A stretch of 64,000 nucleotides of DNA from Taudactylus pleione (Eukaryota > Chordata > Amphibia > Anura > Myobatrachidae): assembly GCA_031769625.1 (NCBI GenBank), contig JAUIMM010000519.1:5265501-5329500 (forward strand), read 5' to 3'. The position numbers and the translations under genes were made by a program. Positions within the stretch are counted from its first letter, which is position 1; every line of letters starts with the position of its first letter. Positions 10,646-20,024 of the stretch are shown here, piece after piece. Under the pieces are notes generated by a model. The model was not told the DNA's origin. It saw only the letters and a program-made list of their open reading frames with translations, and ran no database searches.

Positions 10646-11893
10646 TTACCTAAAAAATCTGGCCACCACATCATCGCGTATGGCCCCCCCACATACTGAC
10701 CTCCGACCAACCTCGGGGGGGCCATCCTCAGGTAAGGCATCCTCTGGCTGCATTGGGACACCACTCCTTATGGCGATCCCACACAGGACCACAATTTTCG
10801 ACACCATATCCGGCAAATACATGAGCTCGCCACCAGAGCGGTGGAGGCATCTGAATCGGCCTTTTAAAAGGCCGATACAGTGCTCCACCACTTGCCTGGT
10901 GGCTGTAAGTGCGGAATTATACTCACTTTGTGGGCCTGGTGTGGGAGCCAAATAAGGAGTGAGCAGCCAGGACATGCAAGGGTATCCACTGTCTCCTGTG
11001 AAAAATAAGAGACAACATCAGGAACACTGTGTATCAAGCTTAACATTGTTATGTACTAAAGGTCTCCACTTACCCAGAAGCCACGCATCACCAGCTTGTA
11101 GGTTGGTTAATTTCTGCCATATCCCTGATTGCCGGATGACGAAGGAGTCATGTGCACTTCCTGGTAATTTAGCATTCAGGGACAGGATCTGGAGGGAGGC
11201 ATCACATACCACCATTACATTCAGGGAGTGATCGTGTTTCCTGTTTCTAAATATTGCCTCCAGCCGTGCTGGAGGCTGAAGTGGTATGTGAGTACCATCC
11301 ACAACCCCTATGATGTGTGGGAAGCCAGCTATTTGGTAAAAATTGGCCTTGGCCACACTAAGGGCACCCATATCCAAAGGCATTTGAATAAAATGATGGA
11401 GGTGCTTGAAAAGTGCCTCCATCACTGCCCTCAGGATCCGGGAAAAGGAGGATTGGGAGATGCCCGCCACTATTCCCACCGTTGTTTGAAACGATCCTGA
11501 GGCACAGAAATGTAACACCGCCATAAATTGCGTCAGTGGTGGTATTGCTGTTGGACTGTCAATTTGCCGCTCAAGATCACTTTCTATTAATGAGAGAGTG
11601 TCTATGATGATTTTGGGAGGTAGACGGTAGCGTCTTAAAACCTCATCATCGGGCATTCCAAAAAGGGTGACACGTGTTCGAAATATCTGGGGCCTTGCAT
11701 GCCTACGATGCCTACGCCTGGGATGAGATTGAGGTTGGTCGGCTTCCGGGAGCATGGCCAGAACAATCCGCCCCAGATCAACCTGAAATTCAAAGATTTC
11801 AAAGTAAGGCTTTTGACCCACCCCAAAACTATATTAAAACAACTTAGCTTGATGATACCATCCATTGCTTCTTACATGCCGGGGTATTGTCAT
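10646..11893 (-). CDS. PIF/Harbinger DDE transposase (HARBI1-like), spliced
   Basis: This is the nuclease that cuts and joins the element's ends. Proposed exons on the minus strand: 11893-11876 (MTIPRH, donor GTAAGA), 11782-11074 (acceptor TTTCAG, donor GGTAAGT) and 10995-10646 (acceptor TTTCACAG). Phases agree and give about 358 residues, a normal length. The DDE triad is visible: D in GVVDGTHIPL, D in PGSAHDSFVIRQS and E in VVEHCIGLLKGRF. Family signatures SGSFQTTVGIVAGISQ, FPHIIGVVDG, NRKHDHSLNV and LLGDSGYPC (formed across the last intron) are present. An Arg-rich stretch follows the N-terminus. The exon-1 start is supported by a TATA box about 65 bp upstream; the alternative start is the ATG at 11821. 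KIVVLCGIAIR near the C-terminus looks some four residues short of the usual CC-LHN segment, which may weaken activity. Confidence 0.9.
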
Positions 11894-11955
11894 GATACGT
11901 CCAAACTGAAAATAAACACCAAAATTACTTGACACATTTCACTCTGTGCATTTTT

Positions 11956-11962
11956 GTTTATA
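11956..11962 (-). promoter_or_regulatory. Putative TATA box of the transposase gene
   Basis: TATAAAC on the minus strand lies 63 bases upstream of the proposed ATG at 11893. The spacing matches the TATA-to-ATG distance of the divergent Myb-like gene, which supports both starts. Confidence 0.5.
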
Positions 11963-12115
11963 AATTTTGTGCTAGACCAAAGTTAAAATATGCCAAACAC
12001 CCATTTAGCAAAACCGCAAAGCGACATTTAACACAGTACATCAAAACGGGTCGAAATGTTGGCTCAAAAAGCGAAAGATAAACCACCAAAAAGTTAGAAT
12101 GATTATTAAGCTGTT

Positions 12116-12390
12116 TAAAATGCGCTAATTAGTTCGCTAATACAAGTCACAAGAGTAACTACTAAAAATGCGTTAATTAGTTCGCTAATACAAGTCACAA
12201 GAGTAACTACTAAAAATGCGCTAATTAGTTCGCTAATACAAGTCACAAGAGTAACTACTAAAAATGCGCTAATTAGTTCGCTAATACAAGTCACAAGAGT
12301 AACTACTAAAAATGCGCTAATTAGTTCGCTAATACAAGTCACAAGAGTAACTACTAAAAATGCGCTAATTAGTTTGCAAATACAAGATAA
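12116..12390 (+). repeat. 48-bp minisatellite inside the Harbinger
   Basis: About 5.6 near-perfect copies carry TGCGCTAATTAGTTCGCTAA and CAAGTCACAAGAGTAACTAC. Copies start at 12121, 12169, 12217, 12265, 12313 and 12361. It lies between the divergent transposase and Myb-like promoters and could act as a repeated regulatory or binding array. The minus frame crossing it is an artefact of the period. Confidence 0.9.
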
Positions 12391-12823
12391 AAAATGGACT
12401 TACCAAGAGCAAATATCTAAGATGCAAAATCAAAAGGTCTTTGGGGTCGAAAATAAACAAAATCTAAAATAGAAGAAATTAGGGATCCAAAAATTACAAA
12501 ATATACGAAACACAATGAAACAACAATTGAACAAAAGTTAGACTTCACAAAACTTACCAAATCAAGAAACGAGGTCCCAAAAATATAAACCAACAAAGAT
12601 AACGGAAAAAAAAACGCAAATCTAACCAACAAACGAATCTCCAACCTCCAACTCCTTTCTACGCAATCAATAAACTCCAGCCAAGATAACCTCCAACAAT
12701 CCAAAAACGCCACCTCGACTTGAGACACACCAAGCCATAAATAGTGTTTCGTTTCCCGCACAAATTAAGGAGGGATCATAGGGCCGCACAATCAATGATG
12801 CGGCCGCAAAATAAGGACGCATG

Positions 12824-12838
12824 TATAAATACGTCACG
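12824..12838 (+). promoter_or_regulatory. TATA box and CRE-like site of Harbinger gene 3
   Basis: TATAAAT (12824-12830) is followed at once by ACGTCACG, a cAMP-response-element-like core. The ATG of the Myb-like gene is 60 bases downstream of the TATA start, giving a short 5' UTR. Confidence 0.6.
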
Positions 12839-12883
12839 AAAACACATTCAAATTCTGGTGTATTTCTTGTTTGGACCTCAGAC

Positions 12884-14169
12884 ATGGCGACAGACCAGGG
12901 AAAAAATGCCCAAGAGTCAGGCGGTAAGTCTTTCATGCATTTTCTATCAACGATTAATTTGAAACATAAGATTAGGCAAGTTGTGATTTTGTGAATTCTG
13001 TAAATTTACACAAATAGGTGAGGAGGATGACATGGAAGAGGCTGCTGGGCCCAGTATTCCGGCCAAAGCGGCCCCAAAAAAAAGGCAGCCACATTTCACA
13101 AGAAAGGAGATGGAGGTTTTGATCCAGAAGTGTGTGGACATCCTGCCACAGGCAGACAGGAATATGAGTCTAAGCCAGAAGTGGAGAATGTGGGAAGAGG
13201 TAGCCGTTGCTGTCAATAGAGTGGGTGATTATGTCCGTCTAGCCCGGGATGTCAAACGGCGGTAAGTAAACCCTTGCCCCCCCTAAAAACAAACCCCATT
13301 TTAAACCAAAGGATAATGGCTTCCATTTTTCCCCACAGATGGGGCGACTTCAAATATCGCCTAAAGCAAAAACTCGCGGACAGGGCTAGGCATGCAAGGG
13401 GGACAGGTGGGGGTCCCACCCCTGTGTCATTGGAGTTGACGGATTTAGAAGAGCTGGCACAGGGGTGTGTGCAGCCTGTGGAGGTGTTTGGCGTGTCCAA
13501 CATGGATACGGACATGCCAGACTTTGCGGCTCCTCATGTTGGCCCAGGTAATTATTGTGATGTCACCAACTCTGAAATGCTATTGTGCCAATATGTAGAT
13601 TCTAATGTGACTCTTTTCTCATTTTTCCAACAGAGACACAGGCGGATGAGTCTGCTCCAGAGGGAAGCCTTGGCCGCAGAATTTCTGCTGGCTCTGCAGG
13701 GGAGGAACCAGTACATCCGGCTGAGGACCCTGCAGAAGCCAGTCCAGGGCGTGCCCCCTCGCAGGCAGTGGGCCTCCTCACAGAACTCAATTTAAAATCG
13801 GATTTCCATACGGAGATTCTGCAGAGGATGGACGCCAGTCTGGTACGGGTGGCTGAGGCCCTGGAGCAAAATGCTGCGGCCAACGTGACCATTGGTCAGG
13901 CCCTGGCGGAAAATACCAGGGCCAACATCGGCATCGCCGATGCCCTGGAGCAGCTCGTTCGCCAGCACATGGTGGAGCCAACCTCCCTTCCTGCCGGAAC
14001 ATCAGGATCCTCCACCTCTGGCACAACATCAGCCAATCCTCCAAATGTGCCTAGCCCTGTGCCTAGTCCAGAGGCCACAACATCTGCCTCTGGACAGGCC
14101 AGCCCGATGGCATCCCGGACCCGGTCTGGCGCCCACCCTCCCCCATCCAAACGGGCGAAAAAACGGTGA
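12884..14169 (+). CDS. Harbinger Myb/SANT-like helper protein, intact, four exons
   Basis: Helpers of this kind bind element ends and bring the transposase to the nucleus. Exons 12884-12923, 13018-13261, 13339-13547 and 13634-14169 have GT donors (three GTAAGT or GTAATT) and AG acceptors with matching phases, giving about 342 residues. The start MATDQGKNAQESG lies just below a TATA box. Residues about 38-110 form a Myb/SANT-like trihelix domain (HFTRKEMEVLIQKCVD, KWRMWEEVAVAVN, then KRRWGDFKYRLKQKL across intron 2). An acidic linker follows, then a helical repeat-rich segment (AEALEQNAAANVTIGQALAE, NIGIADALEQLVRQ) that may be a coiled coil. A Ser/Thr/Pro tail ends in the basic SKRAKKR, a likely nuclear localisation signal. 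No stop or frameshift was seen. Confidence 0.88.
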
Positions 14170-14375
14170 CAGCAATGGCGACTTTTCCCACACTCCTTCT
14201 GTGCTTGGCTCATATTCCTTTCTGGTCAAAACTTCCCTCTCCTTTCTTGTGAAATGTTTATAATTTATTTTTGTACGTTTATGTTAGCAGTTATTGATTA
14301 TTTATTTTTGATAAAAAGTATCTTTGCCAGAAAAAAAGAAAACAAAATATTATGCCAATTGGTTTGTGTTTAAAC

Positions 14376-14381
14376 AATAAA
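14376..14381 (+). terminator. AATAAA poly(A) signal for Harbinger gene 3
   Basis: AATAAA lies about 207 bases after the stop codon at 14167-14169. The sequence from here to 14750 is A-rich and non-coding. Confidence 0.55.
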
Positions 14382-15107
14382 TTTATGATAAAAATCTGAC
14401 ATTGTATTGTGACATTATTGTACAAATGGGTTACATTTAATCCTGGCCCTAAAGGCAAAAAAGGACACAAAAAACCATTTCATTTGTAAAAAAAAAAAGG
14501 CCTCTTGAAGGAACGTTTAAAAAATCACATAACGATGCAAATTCCACATTAAAAAAAAAAAGGGGAGCTAATTAAAACATGATGACATTATTGTCACAAT
14601 AGGCCATAAACAACAAATTGAGGCCAAAAAAAACCCCAAAAAATGTACGCCAATTGATTGTGTAATCCTGACATTAGCAGGTATGATTTCCACCTGCGTA
14701 CGGTTTTGTGCTATCCCAATAAACTGCTTGCCAAACACATACCAAGTCGGTTTTCAATACAACACTAATTGCTTTTGTGACCACCCGCGATTAATCGCTG
14801 CAACATCATGGAGTCCCGGGACGGAGGAGAAGGCCATCGCCAATGTGGTCGAGTAATCCAGACCCTAAACTGTGCGAGCATTTTGAAGGGAAAGAGGATG
14901 TTCCAGTGACGTATGTGACGGTCCGAACACATTTGACGTTCGCATCTGCTAATGTATGTACGCCCCAAAAACGCCTCGCCACGCCTGCGTTTTTCCATCT
15001 CCACCCCCGTCAACACCCAAAAACGCCCTGTTCTGTCAATCACATTTGACATGTCACTTCCTGTACGCTATTTTAGGAACGAGAGAAAAAAAGCTCGCAA
15101 TCTGCCG

Positions 15108-15208
15108 TACGCACATGCGCAGTGTAACACCGACGCATGCGCGGTTAGTCAACATCGGAACGCAACGAGCGTACTGTTGGTAACGTGCGGCTCTGAATGA
15201 GGGCCTAT
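15108..15208 (-). repeat. Harbinger right terminal inverted repeat and TSD
   Basis: The end GTGCGGCTCTGAATGAGGGCC is followed by TAT. Subterminal words GCACATGCGCAGTG, GACGCATGCGCGG and AACGAGCG occur in the same order in the right ends of the 556-599-bp MITEs (for example 19930-20013), suggesting a shared transposase-binding architecture. Confidence 0.85.
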
Positions 15209-15317
15209 GTTCCCACAGTTATTTTCAGCAATGTGGACAAGTCAAGCCTGAGAAGTCAAACTACTGTGTGCATGCACTTTGCTGGCAGCCAGGAGAAACC
15301 CGTTACATAGGAGCAGA

Positions 15318-15865
15318 GGGCCTAATTCAGACCCACTCGCGAGCGCTGAGCGCTCGCAAGCGGGTCGATGGTGCCCTAGTGCGCATGCGCCCGACGGAGG
15401 GAGCTCCGTCGTGCGCATGCGTGAGACCCGCATAGCGACAGTCAAGCTGTCGCTATGGGTCTCGCACCAAAGGGGGCGTGCTGTCGATGGTGAGGACAGC
15501 ACGCCCCTTTGGTGAGCATGCCGGGGGCGTTGCTGCCCAGACGGAGGCGTTCCCATGGGAACGCCTACCGTCTGGGGCCGGCCCCACTGACATCACTAGG
15601 GATGTCAGTGGGAGTGCTCTTGGCTCTGATAGAGCCAAAAGCACTCCTGGGCTTGCGGCAGCGAGACCCTACCGAAGGGTCTCGTCGCAAGCCCGATGGT
15701 CGCGATGGTCTTGACCATCGCGACCATCATTTTGGCCGCTCGCATAAGCTGTGGGTGGTCACCCACAGCTCTGCGAGTGGCCAGGAGGCCGCTCCATTTT
15801 TAGGTAGGAGGGCCCTGATTCAGAGCGAGCGCTCTGGTCAGAGCGTCCGGCTCTGAATCAGGCCC
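15318..15865 (+). mobile_element. Hairpin-chain MITE, copy 1 (11 consecutive hairpins)
   Basis: The ends are GGGCCTAATTCAGACCC and GGCTCTGAATCAGGCCC; flanks are AGA and TGA, so the 3-bp duplication is imperfect. The interior is tiled by inverted repeats: 15331-15365, 15380-15421, 15423-15463, 15466-15513, 15536-15575, 15583-15612, 15613-15645, 15649-15694, 15695-15728, 15733-15783 and 15809-15865. The hairpin 15695-15728 is perfect. The last hairpin repeats the terminus in inverted form. CAGACCCACTCGC at the left is shared with the autonomous Harbinger 113 bp away. Confidence 0.85.
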
Positions 15866-16064
15866 TGAGTTTTTACAGAGAAGCTTTTGATTGTCTATGT
15901 CTAAGAGTATAATAACATGTCAGCAAATCAGTGACATTGAAGTTTATTTAGACATTAGTCACTGAGTGATTCAAAAGGAAAGTTATGACACAAAGCGATC
16001 CACATCTCTTTGTCAGGTACATCACACAGAACTCCAGCCTCATCCTCAGCTCTGATGGTGTTAA

Positions 16065-16435
16065 GGAAGGTGTCAAGCGGGTCGATGGTGGGGCACTGCG
16101 CACGTGCCGCATGCGTGCACAAGCCCCGTAGCGAGTGAGAAATTCACTCGGTCCGAGGCTCGTTACATGTTGATGTTGATCGACAGCTCACCCCGTTTTG
16201 TAGGCGGGGAGTGGGGGTGGCTGGTCAAACGGAGGCGTTCCTGAAGGGACACCTGCCGTTTGTGGCTACTCGTGATGTCAGTAGTGAGTTTCCTGCTCTA
16301 TTTGAGCAGGAAGCTCACTGGGGCTTGTGGCAGACGAGACCCTACCACAAGGGTCTCGTCGCAAGACCGATGGTCGCAATAATCGCGACTATCACCTGGC
16401 CGCTCGATTTTTGCAAGCGCCTCTGAATGAGGTCC
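16065..16435 (+). mobile_element. Hairpin-chain MITE, copy 2, internally deleted at left
   Basis: The right end CCTCTGAATGAGGTCC is followed by TAA (16436-16438), and TAA also precedes 16065. The left terminus after GGA is missing and it resumes at GTCAAGCGGGTCGATGG. The hairpin with arms AGTGAG-TTTCCTGCTCT (about 16281-16320) corresponds to that at 15613 but has different, still-paired arm sequence. Confidence 0.75.
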
Positions 16436-16439
16436 TAAA

Positions 16440-17305
16440 TCTGTTATTGAGATTTGCATAGCTTAGAACTTCTTAACAAGCTGAGCCTTTAATGCATTAT
16501 AATATAAAGAGTTCAATAGCAATATTGTAGTATCTGGAAGGTACCCTATTATCACAATGGTGTACACATACATTATATTTATGTATACACATACTGTACA
16601 ATTTACAATGACTGTATCATTGTTATGTCTTCTATGTGGATAAAAGGTGCCCCAGTTAGTTTTACTGTTAACAGTGAGTTTTTCTCCTAGGTTGGGACAG
16701 CTGGTGATATATACGTCTGATATTAGTGAACCTGTGGTCCCAAAATGAAATAGATGAGATTATTATTGGGCATATAAATTAAAGTGGGTGGAAGATGACC
16801 ACTATGGGTCGGTGTCTGTGTGTGCATAATCCAGCTGCACTAAAAGACCACAGTATTACCGGGAGCTGGGCGACTCAAACAGCTGAGTTTAGAATGGTTG
16901 GACCTCATCCATTTAGACCAAAAACAGATAATAAAATAAGTTTTTAAAAATAAAGTTTAAAAATACATTTCAAAATAAAACAGTAAAAAAATGGTCTCCA
17001 TATCCCGAAGTTCTGTATCCAGCCCACTAAAATGATGTTACCTATTCTCTGTGGCATAGTGACGCACACTTATTTGTAAATGAATGAATGTCATGTAGAA
17101 TGCATGTGGTCCCAAACCTACGAAAAAGGGAACTTTCATCCCAGTAGTTGTTCACACGGTCCCTCCGCTAGTTTTGTGCAGATCATTCGCCTTTGTGTGA
17201 ACTCTTCTAAAACTAAAATAAATATATAAATATATACATACCAAGAGCAAATATTTGACATTAATTTACCTGGAGTGCCGTATCATTTTGTTGTGATTGA
17301 TATAT
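16440..17305. other. No gene seen
   Basis: A+T-rich sequence without recognised repeats, exons or RNA genes. Confidence 0.5.
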
Positions 17306-17307
17306 AT

Positions 17308-17903
17308 TGTGACACAGTCGGGATATGGGTCCCCTCTCCTGGGGTAGATGGGCTCCCTCTTTACACACACCGCAGCCGGAGAAACAGGACACAATTCTGG
17401 GGTTCTCGTGCAAGCTGGTCAGAGCCAGTCTTTATTGTACCAGGTACATAAATAAAACAAAACATAAACAAAATCCTAGCCCGTCTGGGCTCTAACTAGA
17501 CAGTAGGTTCCCTCACAATCAGAACATTATAAACAAGTTCAAGTCCACAGTACTTACAGGTTTGTATCAGAACAATGTCTCAGAGCAAGCTAGCCTGCGG
17601 GCCTGCTCTCCCAGGTGTGAGACACTCAGCCAGAACTAAATCCAGCTTATAACAGTCATTTCCAGATGCAAGCCCTAATGAGCCTGCTACCAGGCTGAAA
17701 GGCCCAACACCTGGAGTGGCCTGTGGATGGAGCCTTCCCTATCCTCACATCCACACCCCCAGGACCCATTCCGGCTTTTCACCAAAGCCGACATTCCAAT
17801 CTGTTCAGCAGAACAGACTTTTCCTGGGGGTTTAAAAGACATATGTGAGAATTCTGGGACACACATATATGCCATCCACAACTTTTCCAGTGCTTCTATC
17901 ACA
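17308..17903 (-). mobile_element. Putative solo LTR, minus strand, TSD ATAT
   Basis: Read on the minus strand it starts TGTGATAGAAGC and ends CGACTGTGTCACA, the TG...CA pattern of an LTR. It contains AATAAAGACTGGCTC about 150 bases before the end, as expected for a poly(A) signal at the R region. ATAT flanks both sides (17304-17307, 17904-17907), but the context is TA-rich, so the duplication is weak evidence. No internal gag/pol sequence lies next to it. Superfamily not determined; a 4-5-bp duplication fits Gypsy-like elements. Confidence 0.6.
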
Positions 17904-17928
17904 ATATATATATATATATATATATATC
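17904..17928. repeat. TA dinucleotide repeat
   Basis: An uninterrupted AT/TA run abuts the right edge of the putative LTR. Confidence 0.85.
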
Positions 17929-18030
17929 TCAGAGTTTTGTAAGCTTGGCACTAAGGATGATCCAAAAGTTACGGTAGGGTGTCTTTCTAAAATTGTTATA
18001 TAAAGAATATCCTATAGTGTGGCCTGGCAG

Positions 18031-18264
18031 CCCCACATTTTAAGGAAGAAGGCAGCACTCCTTAGTGATGAAAAAAGTTTTTTGCATTCAAAGGTCCTAA
18101 GACCTTTTCATCAGGACTTTTTGATTTATTCACAGTCCTGATGAAAAGGTCTTAGGGCCTTGAAACTTCTACACCCTGTAACATTTATTTGTATATGATG
18201 CTTTGAATACAAAAAACTTTTTTCATCACTAAGGAGTGCCGCCTTCTTCCTTAAAATGTGGGGT
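18031..18264. repeat. Long compound inverted repeat (MITE-like)
   Basis: The outer arms CCCCACATTTTAAGGAAGAA (18031-) and TTCTTCCTTAAAATGTGGGG (-18264) enclose ACTCCTTAGTGATGAAAAAA/TTTTTTCATCACTAAGGAGT. Inside is a second hairpin, AGACCTTTTCATCAGGACT against AGTCCTGATGAAAAGGTCT. The right half carries about 30 unpaired bases. No flanking duplication was established. Confidence 0.8.
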
Positions 18265-18269
18265 TTTGC

Positions 18270-19454
18270 TTTTAAAATGATTGCTGCTTTAAAAATATGG
18301 GAATATGGTATACAACAGTAAGGGGCCAATTCAATTAGACGCAAGTTACAGTTGTAATGGTGTAGCAACACCGCCAATAGTACCACAACACGCCCCCTCA
18401 CAGCCCTGTCTTACCCTGGGCACATTTACAGTGTTTCAGTTCCCGCTTTTCTGGGTAGTTGGGAGTCTATTTGTTTGTAAACAGTACGTGGGTGAATTTT
18501 GTTTAATTAATACAACATTATTTTGCAAAGATGAAATATAAGTATGTCTACAAGCCCCCACACTGCATAGCAGAGCTTACAACTAATTGCTCATCTGCTA
18601 GTGAAGAACTAAAAGTCCCACCATGATCACTTTGTAAATTTAGGTTTTCATAGCATGCTGGGATTTGTAGTTCACCAGCAGCTGGAGAGTGTCAGGTTTT
18701 CTAAGCCAGCTCTTCAGACACCATTGGCGATTAACAAAGAAACAATTATGGGCAAATGTTCCAATATATAATTATAATTTTTAATTATCTCTTGCCGGTA
18801 AAAAATTCACTAGTGTAAAAAATTAAATGAAGATTATTTTTAGCTGCGTATTATGCAAATAACATATTTATATTCAGAGCAGTCAAGTAGGAAATCTTGT
18901 CTCAGTCCTAGACCTCCAGGTGACAGCTGTATATGACCTTGAATCCAACATTTTTGGAATGTTACAAAACGTTAACCAAAGAAGATTAATTTAGATCTCT
19001 TTAGGTACAGCACGCGCCTCAATCATGCATCTGTGAAGGGGTGACAAGGTTAACTCAAATTTTGCATCTTTCCTAAAATTCATCTAACGGATGTTCATTT
19101 ATCAAAGTCTCAATAACACATGAGCCTAACGCACGTATCCATTGTCATTCTTATTCTAAATATAGGTTCGCTGTTGTGCATGTTTCATAGGTTGTCGAAT
19201 AGATCATCATTTGTGTTCTATTTTGATATATTATCTTACACATCATTTTGGCAGGGAGGATCAACAGATGTTAGGCACAGAAAATAATTAACATGCAAAT
19301 GTATTTTCATTAGTAACTACAGCTGAGCAACACAAATGAGGCTAATACTATGACATGTCACTTTTCAAATAGTCGAAAATTAAAAACTACTCCAGTATGT
19401 AATAATAAAGTATGTTTGTAAATCTAATAATAAAAACCTGAGAAAGATTGAGAC
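18270..19454. other. No gene seen
   Basis: Contains short repeat-like words such as GGGGCCAATTCAATTAG (18323) and CCCACCATGATCAC, but no coding sequence or complete element was recognised. Confidence 0.45.
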
Positions 19455-19457
19455 TTT

Positions 19458-20013
19458 GGGCCTGATTCAGAGCCGGACGCAATTAGCGCTCGCTCGTCCA
19501 GAAAATAGGGGTGGCTATTCAAATCAACCGTTCGCTCTTTGCGGTCTGTTCACGCCTCTAGGTCTGAACGAGCGAACAAAACTTGCGGTCGTTTTTTGAA
19601 ATTTATTAGATTAATCGAGTACATCGACCAGGGTATGAACTGCTCGCTATTCTTGGGGTTGGTTTTTGCTACCACAATTTTGCGAGCAGTTCTGGCTATA
19701 AAATAACCCATTGACGTGGTCAATGACGCTGCTGTTTTAATTATGCACACCCATAAAACGCCCGTTTTGACCTTTAAGCACGCCTGCGTTCGGATCTCCA
19801 CTCCCCGTTTTCAAGCACCTTCCCCTGTTACCACCCACATACGCCTCATTCTGTCACTCAAATTATCAGGCATTCGCTATTTTGCGAGCACATGAATTTC
19901 GACCGCACTGACTGATTCACGCATGCGTATAACGATCCGCACGCATGCGCAGTTGGGCAAACATCGCTCGGAGCGAACGAGCGGCCGCTTACGAGCGGCT
20001 CTGAATCAGGCCC
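19458..20013 (+). mobile_element. Harbinger MITE, same family as 2690-3287, TSD TTT
   Basis: The termini GGGCCTGATTCAGAGCCGG and CGGCTCTGAATCAGGCCC are flanked by TTT (19455-19457, 20014-20016). Interior blocks AGAAAATAGGGGTGGC, CGCCCGTTTTGACC and CACGCATGCGCAGTTGG match the copies at 2690 and 38515. Confidence 0.9.
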
Positions 20014-20024
20014 TTTGCTTTAAT

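Larger units (their letters stand above)
7899..15205. mobile_element. Autonomous-type PIF/Harbinger transposon, 7.3 kb, TSD TAT
   Basis: The left end GGCCCTCATTCAGA and right end TCTGAATGAGGGCC are inverted repeats flanked by TAT (7896-7898, 15206-15208). Inside are three spliced genes. A Myb-like gene carrying a premature stop is at 8568-9821 (+), the DDE transposase at 10646-11893 (-), and a second Myb-like gene at 12884-14169 (+). The first two converge on poly(A) signals near 9.85 and 10.3 kb; the last two are divergent. A 48-bp minisatellite lies between the divergent promoters. PIF/Harbinger elements normally encode one transposase and one Myb/SANT-like helper, so two helpers is unusual. 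Intact splice sites and ends suggest a fairly recent insertion. Confidence 0.93.

Noticed and set aside
11228..11500. Plus-strand frames overlapping the transposase
   Set aside because: They are antisense shadows of the transposase exon, which carries the DDE motifs.
12115..12342. A 75-residue minus frame with a perfect 16-residue repeat
   Set aside because: Entirely made by the 48-bp minisatellite within the Harbinger.
12116..12390. Possible CRISPR array (regular repeats)
   Set aside because: The 48-bp units are contiguous with no unique spacers, and the context is a eukaryotic transposon.
15242..15856. Overlapping frames on both strands in the hairpin-chain MITE
   Set aside because: Palindromic, CpG-rich sequence gives similar frames on both strands; no start context or protein signature.
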